This document shows, piece by piece, positions 17,712 to 26,571 of a stretch of DNA of 64,000 nt (positions are counted from its first letter, which is position 1; each line of letters begins with the position of its first letter). The position numbers and the translations under genes were made by a program. This DNA is from Inquilinus limosus. Its GTDB lineage: Bacteria > Pseudomonadota > Alphaproteobacteria > DSM-16000 > Inquilinaceae. The notes beneath the pieces were generated by a model that was not told the DNA's origin, made no database searches, and saw only the letters and a program-made list of their open reading frames with translations. The stretch covers positions 1-64,000 of the forward strand of contig NZ_NHON01000008.1 in NCBI RefSeq assembly GCF_002195995.1, given 5' to 3'.

Positions 17712-19176
17712 CGGCCTGCTCGGAGATGACGGACTGCTCGGCGGCTTGCTGGGCAATGACGGTCTCCTCGGCGGCCTGCTGGGCAGCGACGGCCTTCTCG
17801 GCGGTCTGCTCGGAAACGATGGTCTGCTCGGGAATCTTCTCAGCGAAGATCTCCTCAGCGGCGTGATCGGCACGGTGAAGAGCGTCCTGGGCTCCCTGGA
17901 CGGCCTGATCCTGGGCTCCTCCGAGGGCGAAGGGCTCCTCGGCGGCGTCTTGGGACTGGTCGACGGGCTGCTCAACGGCCTGCTCGGCGGCGCGCTCGGC
18001 AGTGACCTGACCGGCGGCCTGCTCGGCGGGGTCGAGGATCTCCTCGGCAACATCCTGCATGGCGACCTGCTGGGCGGCGTCCTCGGCGGCGTGCTCGACA
18101 CGGTCAGCGGCCTGCTGGGCGGCATCCTCGACGGCGACCTGCTGGGCGGCGTCCTCGGCGGCAACGCCGGCGGCATCCTCGGCGGCCTGCTCGAGACGGT
18201 CGACGGCCTGCTCGGCGGCATCCTGGGCGGCAGCGATCTGCTCGGCGGCCTGCTGGACGGCGGCCTGCTCGGCGGCGTGCTCGACACCGTCGGCGACCTG
18301 CTGAACGGCGTCCTTGGCGGCGACCTGCTGGGTGGCGACCTGCTCGGCGGCCTGCTGGGCGGCGACCTGCTCGACGGCCTGCTGGGCAGTGTGAACGACC
18401 TGCTGGGCGGCTTGCTCGGCGGCGACCTGCTGGGCGGCGACCTGCTGGGCGGCGTGCTCGACCTGGTCCAGGGCCTGCTGGGTGGCGTCCTGGGCGGCGG
18501 CGACGTGCTGGGCGGCGCGCTGGGCGGCATCACCGGCGGCGGCGACCTGCTGGGCGGTCTGCTCGGCGCGGTCGAGGGCATCGTCGGCGGCCTGCTGGGC
18601 GGCGACCTGCTCGGCGGCGACCTGCTGGGCGGCCTGCTCGGCTCGGTCGGCGACCTGCTGAACGGCCTGCTGGGCGGCGACCTGCTGGGCGGCATCGGCG
18701 GCGGCCTGCTGGACGGCGACCTGCTGGGCGGCCTGCTCGGCACCGTCACCGGTCTGCTGAACGGCGTCCTCGGCGGCGACCTGCTGGGTGGCGATCTGCT
18801 GGGCAGCCTCACCGGCGTGCTGGGCGACCTGCTGGGCGGCATCACCGGCGGCGGCGACCTGCTGGGCGGCGTCCTGAGCACGGTCGAAGGCCTGCTGGGC
18901 GGCTTGCTCGGCGGCGACCTGCTGGGCGGCGACCTGCTCGGCGGCGTCCTCGGCACCGTCACCGGCCTGCTCGACGGCCTGCTGGGCGGCGACGTCCTCG
19001 GCGGCGGCCTGGGCGGCGTCGATCTCGGCAATATCGGCGGCCTGGTCGAGGGCATCCTCGGCGGCGTCCTGTCGACGGTCGAGGGCGTGCTCGGCGGCCT
19101 GCTGGGCGGCGACGGCCTCGGCGGCATCCTGGACCTGCATGGCGTGCTGGGCAGCCTGCTCGGCGGCGGCAACACC
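17698..19176 (+). repeat. Degenerate Leu/Gly-coding repeat array
   Basis: The DNA is a long series of variants of GGCGACCTGCTGGGC and GGCCTGCTGGGC units, with period multiples of three and only synonymous or conservative changes. Because the units use a narrow codon set, the antisense frames also remain open for hundreds of codons. The array is prone to slippage and assembly collapse. Confidence 0.9.
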
Positions 19177-20175
19177 CTCGAGGCGGCGCTGGACACCATC
19201 CTGTCCTCGCTGGGTGACGCGGTCACCAGCATCGACGTCGGCGGCCTGTCGCATGTCGGCCCGCTCAGCGTCGTGACCGGCCTGCTGGGCTCGGTGCTGA
19301 ACGTCGTCGGCCTCGGCGCCAACTCGCTGGCCAACATCGTCGGCGACACCGTCGGCTCGGCCGATCATCTGAACGGCACGGCCAATGCCGATCACCTGAA
19401 CGGCTATCTCGGCAACGACGTGGTCCACGGCGCCGCTGGCGACGACCGGATCGACGGCGGCACGGGCGCCGACACCCTCTACGGTGATGCCGGCAACGAC
19501 ACCATCACGGGTGGCCTCGGCAACGACGTGATCGTCGGTGGCGCGGGCGCCGATATCATGATCGGCGGCGCGGGCAACGACACCTACTACGTCGACAACA
19601 CCGGTGATCGGACCCAGGAGCAGGCCGACGGCGGGATCGACTGGGTCGTCTCGACCAAGAGCTGGACCCTGGCCGACAACGTCGAGAACCTGATGCTGGC
19701 GGCCGGTTCGGGCTCGCTGGGCGTCGGCAACGCCGCCGCCAACACCATCTGGGGCAACGATACCGCCAACGGCCTCGCCGGCCTGGCCGGTAACGACATC
19801 CTCGACGGTAAGGCGGGCAACGACGTCCTCGACGGTGGTGCGGGCACCGACACCCTCACCGGCGGCGCGGGTGCCGACACCTTCCGGTTCCAGTCGATCG
19901 CCCATTCGGTGGTCGGCGCGGGCCGGGACGTGATCACCGACTTCAGCCACAGCCAGGGCGACAAGATCGACCTGCACTACATCGACGCCAACACCAAGGT
20001 CGCCGGTGATCAGGCCTTCACCTTCATCGGCGGGGCCAACTTCACCGGCGTCGCTGGTCAGCTGCACTTCCAGGGCGGGATCCTCAGCGGCGACGTCAAT
20101 GGCGACGGCCATGCCGACTTCGAGGTCCAGGTCAAGGGCGCGGCCGCTCTGGTGATCGGCGACTTCGTGCTCTGA
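17698..20175 (+). CDS. Giant Leu/Gly-repeat RTX protein, probable type I-secreted surface protein
   Basis: An 825-residue protein with a strong ggaggagg ribosome-binding site. Residues 1-~540 are near-continuous variants of LLGGDLLGG/GLLGG, built from Leu, Gly, Asp, Val, Ile, Ser, Thr and Asn, with essentially no Cys, Arg, Pro or aromatics. Residues ~578-631 and ~697-731 carry calcium-binding RTX nonapeptides (GGAGNDTYY, GNDVLDGGAG). The end resembles the serralysin C-terminal domain (ADTFRFQSI, VITDFSHSQGDKIDL) and closes with VIGDFVL, a usual type I secretion signal ending. There is no Sec signal peptide. No HlyB/HlyD/TolC genes lie in the window. It is probably a calcium-stabilised surface layer, adhesin or matrix protein (inference). 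Confidence 0.9.
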   Translation: MGLLDGLLGDDGLLGGLLGNDGLLGGLLGSDGLLGGLLGNDGLLGNLLSEDLLSGVIGTVKSVLGSLDGLILGSSEGEGLLGGVLGLVDGLLNGLLGGALGSDLTGGLLGGVEDLLGNILHGDLLGGVLGGVLDTVSGLLGGILDGDLLGGVLGGNAGGILGGLLETVDGLLGGILGGSDLLGGLLDGGLLGGVLDTVGDLLNGVLGGDLLGGDLLGGLLGGDLLDGLLGSVNDLLGGLLGGDLLGGDLLGGVLDLVQGLLGGVLGGGDVLGGALGGITGGGDLLGGLLGAVEGIVGGLLGGDLLGGDLLGGLLGSVGDLLNGLLGGDLLGGIGGGLLDGDLLGGLLGTVTGLLNGVLGGDLLGGDLLGSLTGVLGDLLGGITGGGDLLGGVLSTVEGLLGGLLGGDLLGGDLLGGVLGTVTGLLDGLLGGDVLGGGLGGVDLGNIGGLVEGILGGVLSTVEGVLGGLLGGDGLGGILDLHGVLGSLLGGGNTLEAALDTILSSLGDAVTSIDVGGLSHVGPLSVVTGLLGSVLNVVGLGANSLANIVGDTVGSADHLNGTANADHLNGYLGNDVVHGAAGDDRIDGGTGADTLYGDAGNDTITGGLGNDVIVGGAGADIMIGGAGNDTYYVDNTGDRTQEQADGGIDWVVSTKSWTLADNVENLMLAAGSGSLGVGNAAANTIWGNDTANGLAGLAGNDILDGKAGNDVLDGGAGTDTLTGGAGADTFRFQSIAHSVVGAGRDVITDFSHSQGDKIDLHYIDANTKVAGDQAFTFIGGANFTGVAGQLHFQGGILSGDVNGDGHADFEVQVKGAAALVIGDFVL

Positions 20176-20254
20176 TCGGCTTCGGCCGGTCGGGGGGATC
20201 GGCCCGGACGCTTGGCCCACGAGCGTCCGGGTCCCCGTTCCCTCCTTCCGCACA

Positions 20255-20292
20255 AGCCCCGCGATGCCTCGGCGTCGCGGGGCTTTTCTTTT
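20255..20292 (+). terminator. Rho-independent terminator after RTX gene
   Basis: A 10-bp perfect stem (AGCCCCGCGA at 20255-20264, TCGCGGGGCT at 20275-20284) is followed by TTTCTTTT. It lies 80 bp after the RTX stop and before ivd. Confidence 0.88.
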
Positions 20293-20347
20293 GTTGCGCG
20301 CGCTGCGCTAGAGTGCCGGAAACATCGACACCGGGAGCGACGCCGCC

Positions 20348-21520
20348 ATGATCCCCAACGCGCCGCAAGGCCTCGACTTCATGCTCGGCGACACCGCCGA
20401 CATGCTGCGTGATTCGGTCCACGGCTTCGCCGCGGCAGAGATCGCGCCGCGCGCCGCCGACATCGACCGCGACAATCAGTTCCCGATGGATCTGTGGCGC
20501 AAGATGGGCGACCTCGGCGTCCTCGGCGTCACGGTCGACGAGGAGTATGGCGGCGCCGGGATGGGCTATCTCGAGCACATCGTGGCGATGGAGGAGATCT
20601 CCCGCGCCTCCGCCTCGGTCGGCCTGTCCTACGGCGCCCATTCCAATCTCTGCGTCAACCAGATCAAGCTGAACGGCACGGAAGAGCAGAAGCGCCGCTA
20701 CCTGCCGAAGCTGATCGCGGGCGAGCATGTCGGGGCGCTGGCGATGTCCGAGCCCGGCGCCGGCTCCGACGTCGTCGGCATGAAGCTGAGGGCGGAGAAG
20801 AAGGGCGACCGCTACATCCTCAACGGCAACAAGATGTGGATCACCAACGGCCCCGACGCCGACACGCTGGTGGTCTATGCCAAGACCGATCCGGCGGCCG
20901 GGCCACGCGGCATCACCGCCTTCCTGGTCGAGAAGGGGTTCAAGGGCTTCTCCACTGCGCAGAAGCTCGACAAGCTCGGCATGCGCGGCTCCAACACCTG
21001 CGAGCTGGTGTTCCAGGATTGCGAGGTGCCGGAGGAGAATGTGCTCGGCCGGGTCGGCGAGGGCGTGCGCGTGCTGATGAGCGGCCTGGATTACGAGCGC
21101 ACGGTGCTGGCGGCCGGGCCGCTCGGCATCATGCAGGCCTGCCTCGACATCGTCCTGCCCTATGTCCGCGACCGGCAGCAGTTCGGCCGGCCGATCGGCG
21201 AGTTCCAGCTGATGCAGGGCAAGGTGGCCGACATGTATGTCGCCCTCAACGCCAGCCGCGCCTATGTCTACGCCGTCGGCCAGGCCTGCGACCGCGGCCG
21301 GGTGACCCGGCAGGATTCGGCCGGCGCCATCCTCTACGCCGCCGAGAAGGCGACCTGGATGGCGCTGCAGGCGATCCAGGCGCTGGGCGGCAACGGCTAC
21401 ATCAACGACTTCGCCACCGGCCGCCTGCTGCGCGACGCCAAGCTGTACGAGATCGGCGCCGGCACCTCCGAGGTGCGCCGCATGCTGATCGGTCGCGAGG
21501 TGATCGGGCTCAGGGGCTGA
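20348..21520 (+). CDS. ivd: Isovaleryl-CoA dehydrogenase (acyl-CoA dehydrogenase family)
   Basis: A 390-residue FAD enzyme that oxidises isovaleryl-CoA to 3-methylcrotonyl-CoA in leucine breakdown. N-terminal helical, middle beta and C-terminal helical domains are all present, with [12 protein letters not shown] and [11 protein letters not shown]. The catalytic base sits in [15 protein letters not shown] (Glu250), the position used by isovaleryl-CoA dehydrogenases rather than the C-terminal position of other members. The end ([34 protein letters not shown]) is also typical. The other leucine genes are not adjacent, which is unusual, as ivd is often with the methylcrotonyl-CoA carboxylase genes. 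Confidence 0.93.
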   Translation: MIPNAPQGLDFMLGDTADMLRDSVHGFAAAEIAPRAADIDRDNQFPMDLWRKMGDLGVLGVTVDEEYGGAGMGYLEHIVAMEEISRASASVGLSYGAHSNLCVNQIKLNGTEEQKRRYLPKLIAGEHVGALAMSEPGAGSDVVGMKLRAEKKGDRYILNGNKMWITNGPDADTLVVYAKTDPAAGPRGITAFLVEKGFKGFSTAQKLDKLGMRGSNTCELVFQDCEVPEENVLGRVGEGVRVLMSGLDYERTVLAAGPLGIMQACLDIVLPYVRDRQQFGRPIGEFQLMQGKVADMYVALNASRAYVYAVGQACDRGRVTRQDSAGAILYAAEKATWMALQAIQALGGNGYINDFATGRLLRDAKLYEIGAGTSEVRRMLIGREVIGLRG

Positions 21521-21557
21521 CGGCGGGCGTCGCGGTGCACCAGTGAGGGGGCGAGGC

Positions 21558-22664
21558 ATGAAATGGGCGAGGGGGCTCGTGCTGGCCACGGCGGCGATGT
21601 CGGCGTTGGCCGTCGGCGCTCCGGCGCGGGCGGCGGACACGCCGGGCACGATCGATGGCTGGCCGGCGGTGGAGGCCCTGGTCGGCAACACGCTGGTGGT
21701 GACGCGGCCCGACCAGCCCGGCGGGGAATCGGCCGTCTTCATGCTGCCGGACGGGACCGGCCGGGTCGCCGAGCGGAAGGGCGGCGTCGCCGATCCGCCG
21801 CGGGCCGTGCAATGGGCGTTCCGGTCCGACGGGCTGTTCTGCGTGAGCGACCCCTCCGGCACGGCTTCGGACGGTGACTGCGTCACGCTCTCGATTGCCG
21901 GCGACACGGCGACCCTGGCGCCGAAGGACGGGCCGGCCGTGGCCGGCAAGGTCCTGCGCGGCGACGCCTGGCAGCTGGATCCTGCAGGTGCGAAGAGCCC
22001 GGTCACCGGCAAGGCGGCGGCCCGGAGCCTGGCCGGCAACACCGTGGTGCTGATGCCGCTCGGCGGCTCCGGCGAGGTGGCCGCCTTCTATTTCCTGGCC
22101 GACGGAACCGGGCGGAGTACCCGGCAGGACAACGCCGCCGAGACGCCGGACGCCTTTCGGTGGTCGCTTCGGGACGACGGGCGGCTGTGCTTCACCGATG
22201 CCGGGAAGGGGCCCGCGGACGGGGATTGCCTCACCGTCTCGATCACCGGCGACCGCGTGACCCTGGCGGGCCGGGACGGGCGCGCCGCCTATGGCAGGCT
22301 GCTGGACGGCGATGCCCGCGGCCTGGCCCCGGCGACGCCCGCGACCAGGGCGATGATCGATGCCCTGGCCGGGAACACGCTGGTCTTCGCCAGGCCCGAT
22401 CGGCCCGGCGAGGAGACGACCTTCTATCTCCAGGCCGACGGGACCGGCCGTGCTCTCCAGGGCGGCGGCGAGGGCAAGCCCGAGCCCGTCCGCTGGTCGC
22501 TGTGGAATGACGGGCGCTTCTGCGTGTTCTCGGCCAGAGCGAAGGCTCCCCTGGAGGGCGACTGCGCCACACTCTCGGTTGCCGGGGACAGCGTGACCTT
22601 CACGGCTCCGGGCCGGCCCGCCATGTCCGGCAGGATCCTGAAGGGCAACGCCCGGACGCTGTAG
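21558..22664 (+). CDS. Secreted protein of three tandem GNTL-type repeats
   Basis: A 368-residue protein with a signal peptide (residues 1-~27, ending APARAAD). Three ~115-residue repeats follow. Each begins LxGNT(L/V)V, continues with (Y/F/M)-L-x-DGTGR, then (F/V)xWS/F..DG.(F/L)C, a second Cys in DGDC.TLS or similar, GD..TL, and ends G(K/R)(V/L/I)L.G(N/D)A. The two conserved Cys per repeat could form a disulfide in a small beta-barrel. Similar single units occur in small secreted DUF995-like proteins, but this assignment is by eye. ATG 21558 follows a ggggcgagg site. The function is unknown. Confidence 0.8.
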   Translation: MKWARGLVLATAAMSALAVGAPARAADTPGTIDGWPAVEALVGNTLVVTRPDQPGGESAVFMLPDGTGRVAERKGGVADPPRAVQWAFRSDGLFCVSDPSGTASDGDCVTLSIAGDTATLAPKDGPAVAGKVLRGDAWQLDPAGAKSPVTGKAAARSLAGNTVVLMPLGGSGEVAAFYFLADGTGRSTRQDNAAETPDAFRWSLRDDGRLCFTDAGKGPADGDCLTVSITGDRVTLAGRDGRAAYGRLLDGDARGLAPATPATRAMIDALAGNTLVFARPDRPGEETTFYLQADGTGRALQGGGEGKPEPVRWSLWNDGRFCVFSARAKAPLEGDCATLSVAGDSVTFTAPGRPAMSGRILKGNARTL

Positions 22665-22721
22665 GCCCTGTGCCGGCCGGGGCGGACGCCCTGTTGCGCC
22701 TCGCGCCGGTTTCTGCACACT

Positions 22722-22735
22722 TGACCGGCTGGTCA
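22722..22735. promoter_or_regulatory. Candidate operator upstream of BMP transporter operon
   Basis: An inverted repeat TGACC (22722-22726) and GGTCA (22731-22735) with a four-base centre, preceded by T and followed by an A-rich run, lies 27 bp upstream of the binding-protein ATG. Its spacing fits a repressor or activator site for the transporter operon. No regulator gene is adjacent. Confidence 0.4.
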
Positions 22736-22761
22736 GAAAATCAACAAGCAAGGGGGCTTTC

Positions 22762-23754
22762 ATGCTGGGACGTTGGGGTCGCCGGGCGCTGCTCGGCGCG
22801 GCGGTGGCGATGCTCGGGGCCGCGGCGCTGCCGCAGGCGCGGGCGGCGGACAAGCTGCAGGTGGCGGCGGTCTACACCGTGCCGGTCGAGCAGCAATGGG
22901 TCAGCCGCCTCCACAAGGCGCTGAAGGCGGCCGAGGCACGCGGCGAGATCGACTACGTCTATTCCGAGAACACGTCGAACACCGACTATGAGCGCGTCAT
23001 GCGTGAATATGCCGAGGCCGGCAAGAAGCTGATCATCGGCGAGGCCTTCGGGGTCGAGCGCGGCGCGCGGGCGGTGGCCAAGGACTATCCCGACACCGCC
23101 TTCCTGATGGGCTCCAGCCTGCCGCCGGTCGAGCCGAACTTCTCGGTCTTCGACAATTACATCCAGGACGCCTCCTACCTCACCGGCATGGTGGCGGGGC
23201 TGAAGACCAGGTCGAACACCATCGGCATGGTCGGCGGCTATCCGATCCCGGAGGTGAACCGGCTGATGCACGCCTTCATGGCCGGGGCGCTGGAGGTCAA
23301 CCCGCAGGTCAAGTTCTCGATCACCTTCATCGGCTCCTGGTACGACCCGCCCAAGGCCAAGGAGGCGGCCTTCGCCATGGTCGATGCCGGCGCGGACGTG
23401 CTGTATGCCGAGCGCTACGGCGTCTCCGACGCGGCCAAGGAGCGCAAGGTGCTGGCCATCGGCAACGTCATCGACACCCAGTCGGAATATCCCGGCACGG
23501 TGGTGGCCAGCGCGCTGTGGCAGATGGAGCCGACCATCGACCGCGCGCTGAAGGCGGTCGCCGGCGGCAGCTGGAAGGCCGAGGATTACGGCCCCTACAG
23601 CGCCATGAAGGCGGGCGGCGCCACGCTGGCCCCGCTGGACCCGAAGCTGGTCGACCAGGCGATCATCGACAGGGTGGCCGCCCGGCAGAAGGAGATCGAG
23701 AGCGGGGCCTTCACGGTCAAGGTCGACGACAGCGAGCCGAAGCCGACGCTGTGA
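22762..23754 (+). CDS. BMP-family ABC transporter substrate-binding protein
   Basis: A 330-residue periplasmic protein with a signal peptide (GAAALPQARAAD). The type I binding-protein fold of the BMP/Med (PnrA-like) family is indicated by DYERVMREYAEAGKKLIIGE, FSVFDNYIQDASYLTGMVAGL, IGMVGGYPIPEVNRLMHAF and DVLYAERYGVSDAA. BMP proteins usually bind nucleosides or purines. It is the first gene of a four-gene operon: its stop overlaps the GTG start of the ATPase (GTGA), and two permeases follow. Confidence 0.93.
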   Translation: MLGRWGRRALLGAAVAMLGAAALPQARAADKLQVAAVYTVPVEQQWVSRLHKALKAAEARGEIDYVYSENTSNTDYERVMREYAEAGKKLIIGEAFGVERGARAVAKDYPDTAFLMGSSLPPVEPNFSVFDNYIQDASYLTGMVAGLKTRSNTIGMVGGYPIPEVNRLMHAFMAGALEVNPQVKFSITFIGSWYDPPKAKEAAFAMVDAGADVLYAERYGVSDAAKERKVLAIGNVIDTQSEYPGTVVASALWQMEPTIDRALKAVAGGSWKAEDYGPYSAMKAGGATLAPLDPKLVDQAIIDRVAARQKEIESGAFTVKVDDSEPKPTL

Positions 23755-25451
23755 CGCCCGGTTCCGATCCCGTGGATGCCGCTCCGGCCTTGCGCCTGCG
23801 CGGCATCACCAAGCGCTTCGGCGCGCTGCTCGCCAATGACGGCATCGACCTCGACCTCGCCCGCGGCGAGGTGCTGGCGCTGCTCGGCGAGAACGGCGCC
23901 GGCAAGACCACGCTGATGAACATCCTGTTCGGCCATTACCTGGCCGATGCCGGGACGGTCGAGGCGGCGGGGGCGGATGGCGTCCTCGTGCCGCTGCGCC
24001 CGGGCTCGCCCCAGGCTGCGCTCGCCGCCGGCATCGGCATGGTGCACCAGCACTTCGCCCTGGCCGACAATCTCAGCGTCTTCGACAACATCGTGCTCGG
24101 CTCGCAGCCGCTGTGGCGCCCGGCGCTGCGGCGGCGCGGGGCGCGGGCGAAGCTGGCGGTGCTGATCGAGGCCTCGGGCCTGGCCGTGCCGCTCGACGCC
24201 CCGGTCTCCGGCCTGTCGGTCGGCGAGCGGCAGCGGGTCGAGATCCTCAAGGCGCTGTACCGCGACGCCCGGGTGCTGATCCTGGACGAGCCGACGGCGG
24301 TGCTGACGCCGCAGGAGGCCGACGGCCTGTTCGCGGTGCTGCGCCGGCTGGCGGGGCAGGGGCTGGCCATCGTCTTCATCTCGCACAAGCTGGGCGAGGT
24401 GCTGGCGATCAGCCGCCGCGTCGTGGTGCTGCGCGCCGGAAGGGTAGCGGCGGAGATGGCGACTGCAGGCGTCGACCGCGCGGCCCTCGCCGAGGCCATG
24501 GTCGGCCGCACCGTCGCCGAGGTGCAGAGGCGCCCGGCCGCGCCCGGCGCCGCGGTGCTGGCGCTGGACGGCGTCACCCTGCGCGGCCCCGGCGGCCGGG
24601 CGCTGCTCGACGGCGTCTCGCTCACCCTGCGCGGCGGCGAGGTGGTGGGCATCGCCGGCGTCTCCGGCAACGGCCAGGCGGCGCTGGCAGATCTGGTCGC
24701 GGGCCTGGCTGCGCCGGACTCCGGCCGGGTCACGCTGTTCGACCGCCCGGCGCCGCTCGGCTCCCCCGCCGCCATGGTCGCAGCCGGGGTCGGCCGCATC
24801 CCGGAGGACCGCCATCGCGACGGCGTCGTCGGCGACATGGCGGTGTGGGAGAACGCGGCGCTGGAGGCGTATCGCCGGCCGGAGGCGCAGAGGGCCGGCC
24901 TGCTGCGCCGTGTTGTGCTGCGCGACCGGGCGCGGCGGCTGATCGCGGATTACGATGTGCGCTGCCCGGGGCCGGAGGCGCGCACCCGGCTGCTGTCGGG
25001 CGGCAATATGCAGAAGCTGATCCTCGGCCGGGTGCTGGAGCGGTCGCCCGGCCTGGTCCTGGCCTGCCAGCCGACCCGCGGCCTGGATGTCGGCGCGGTG
25101 GCGGAGATCCATGGCAGGCTGCTGGCCGCGCGCGATCGCGGCGCCGGGGTGCTGCTGGTATCGGAGGACCTCGATGAGCTGTTCGCGTTGTCCGACCGCA
25201 TCGCGGTCATGTACCGCGGCCGCCTGACCGAACCCTGGCCGGCGGAGCGGCTGACCATCCGCGCATTGGGCCTGATGATGGCGGGGCAGGAGCCGGCAGG
25301 CGGCGAGATCAGCGGAGAGGCCGGGGCCACCCCCTCACCCGAAATCGCCGACGCGATTTCGACCTCTCCCCAAGGAGAGGTGAAGGGGCTGCGCGTCTCC
25401 CCTCTCCTCGGGGAGAGGGAGGGGCCCGACCCGTCAGGGTCGGGAGGGTGA
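23751..25451 (+). CDS. ABC transporter ATPase (BMP/sugar type, two cassettes) with repeat-derived C-terminus
   Basis: A 566-residue cytoplasmic ATPase with two cassettes, as in RbsA/MglA-like importers. The first has Walker A GENGAGKT, signature LSVGERQRVEIL and Walker B LILDEPTAVL. The second has a degenerate Walker A region (GVSGNGQAAL), signature LSGGNMQK and LACQPTRGLD. GTG 23751 overlaps the binding-protein stop. The true homologous end is near LGLMMAGQEPA (~residue 514). The last ~50 residues (ISGEAGATPSPEIADAIS and on) are encoded by a palindromic element that has entered the 3' end. The gap to the permease is therefore also repeat DNA. Confidence 0.92.
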   Translation: MTPGSDPVDAAPALRLRGITKRFGALLANDGIDLDLARGEVLALLGENGAGKTTLMNILFGHYLADAGTVEAAGADGVLVPLRPGSPQAALAAGIGMVHQHFALADNLSVFDNIVLGSQPLWRPALRRRGARAKLAVLIEASGLAVPLDAPVSGLSVGERQRVEILKALYRDARVLILDEPTAVLTPQEADGLFAVLRRLAGQGLAIVFISHKLGEVLAISRRVVVLRAGRVAAEMATAGVDRAALAEAMVGRTVAEVQRRPAAPGAAVLALDGVTLRGPGGRALLDGVSLTLRGGEVVGIAGVSGNGQAALADLVAGLAAPDSGRVTLFDRPAPLGSPAAMVAAGVGRIPEDRHRDGVVGDMAVWENAALEAYRRPEAQRAGLLRRVVLRDRARRLIADYDVRCPGPEARTRLLSGGNMQKLILGRVLERSPGLVLACQPTRGLDVGAVAEIHGRLLAARDRGAGVLLVSEDLDELFALSDRIAVMYRGRLTEPWPAERLTIRALGLMMAGQEPAGGEISGEAGATPSPEIADAISTSPQGEVKGLRVSPLLGEREGPDPSGSGG

Positions 25452-25519
25452 GGGGGAAAGCCGACCGTGCCATTACGCAAGCCCAGCCTTAAGTCAGCGC
25501 CTATGGGGCAGGAGCCGGC
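25283..25519. repeat. Palindromic element insertion flanked by 15-bp direct repeats
   Basis: GGGGCAGGAGCCGGC occurs at 25283-25297 and again at 25505-25519, exactly 222 bp (74 codons) apart. Between them lies a diverged element of the CCTCTCCCGC family (CCCCCTCACCCG at 25330, ACCTCTCCCC and GGAGAGG, then CCTCTCCTCGGGGAGAGG, then GACCCGTCAGGGTC). Joining the flanks would restore an ATPase ending ...MAGQEPADAA with its stop overlapping the permease ATG at 25522. Confidence 0.85.
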
Positions 25520-25521
25520 CG

Positions 25522-26571
25522 ATGCGGCTTGAACCCCGCGAGCGCGCCTCGCCGCTGCTGATGCTCGGCGCCTCGGCCGGCGCCGCGCTGCTGGCGCTGC
25601 TGCTTTGCGCCATCCCGCTGCTCTGGGCGGGCGCGCCGGTGCTGCAGGCGTATGGGGTGATGATCCAAGGCGCCTTCGGCTCGCGCTTCGCCGTCGCCGA
25701 GACGCTGTCCCGCGCCACCCCGCTGGTGCTGACCGGCCTGGCCGCCACCGTCGCCTTCCGGGCGAAGCTTTGGAACATCGGGGCGGAGGGGCAGCTCTAT
25801 CTCGGCGCCCTGGCGGCGACGGCGCTGGGCTCCGGCGCGCTCGATTGGCCCGCCTGGGCGCTGCTGCCGCTGGTCCTGCTGGCCGGGGCGCTGGCCGGCG
25901 GGTTGTGGATGGCGGGGCCGACGCTCTTGAAGACCCGGCTCGGCGTCGACGAGGTGGTGACGACGCTGCTGCTCAACTTCGTCGTGCTGCTCTTCATCTC
26001 GATGATGCTGGAAGGGCCGATGAAGGACCCGATGGGCATGGGCTGGCCGCAATCCACGCCGGTGCTCGACGCCGCCGCCCTGCCGAAGCTGATCCCGCGC
26101 ACCCGCGTGCATGCGGGGCTGATCGTCGCCGTGGTCGCGGCCATCCTGGTCTGGCTGATGACCACCCGCACCATCTGGGGCTTCGAGATGCGGGCCACCG
26201 GCGCCAACCCGTCGGCGGCTCGCTTCGCCGGCATGCCGGTCGGACGGGTGATGCTGCGCGTCGGCCTGATCTCCGGCGCCCTGGCCGGCCTGGCCGGGGT
26301 GGGGGAGGTGGCGGGGCTGAAGGGCTATCTCAGCCAGGACCTGTCGCCCGGCTACGGCTATGCCGGCATCGTCGTCGCCATGCTGGCGCAGCTGCATGCG
26401 CTGGGCGTGCTGCTGGCGGCGCTGTTCGTCGCCGCGGTCTTCGTCGGGGCCGACAGCATGAGCCGGGCGATCGGCGTCTCCAGCTACATCGCCAACCTGG
26501 TGGTCGCCACCTCGCTGCTGACGGTGCTGTTGTCCGGCATCGTCCTGCGCTACCGGGTGCGGTGGCGATGA
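25522..26571 (+). CDS. ABC transporter permease, BMP/nucleoside type (first subunit)
   Basis: A 349-residue inner-membrane protein with about eight to ten hydrophobic helices. Family features include LTGLAATVAFRAKLWNIGAEGQLY and TRLGVDEVVTTLLLNFV, as in YufP/NupP-like permeases of BMP-type importers. It pairs with the next permease (4-bp ATGA overlap) and the ATPase at 23751. Its start probably once overlapped the ATPase stop before a palindromic element was inserted. Confidence 0.92.
   Translation: MRLEPRERASPLLMLGASAGAALLALLLCAIPLLWAGAPVLQAYGVMIQGAFGSRFAVAETLSRATPLVLTGLAATVAFRAKLWNIGAEGQLYLGALAATALGSGALDWPAWALLPLVLLAGALAGGLWMAGPTLLKTRLGVDEVVTTLLLNFVVLLFISMMLEGPMKDPMGMGWPQSTPVLDAAALPKLIPRTRVHAGLIVAVVAAILVWLMTTRTIWGFEMRATGANPSAARFAGMPVGRVMLRVGLISGALAGLAGVGEVAGLKGYLSQDLSPGYGYAGIVVAMLAQLHALGVLLAALFVAAVFVGADSMSRAIGVSSYIANLVVATSLLTVLLSGIVLRYRVRWR

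Noticed and set aside
17698-19176. Minisatellite or CRISPR-like array
   Set aside because: The units are degenerate, lack spacers and keep one reading frame with a ribosome-binding site, so they are coding repeats.
17608-20253. Antisense open frame of 881 codons (Ala/Gln/Val-rich) and another of 570 codons (Pro/Ser/Arg-rich)
   Set aside because: They are open only because the Leu/Gly repeat uses a few codons whose complements are never stops. They lack starts, domains and a ribosome-binding site, and the sense frame has a clear RTX end.
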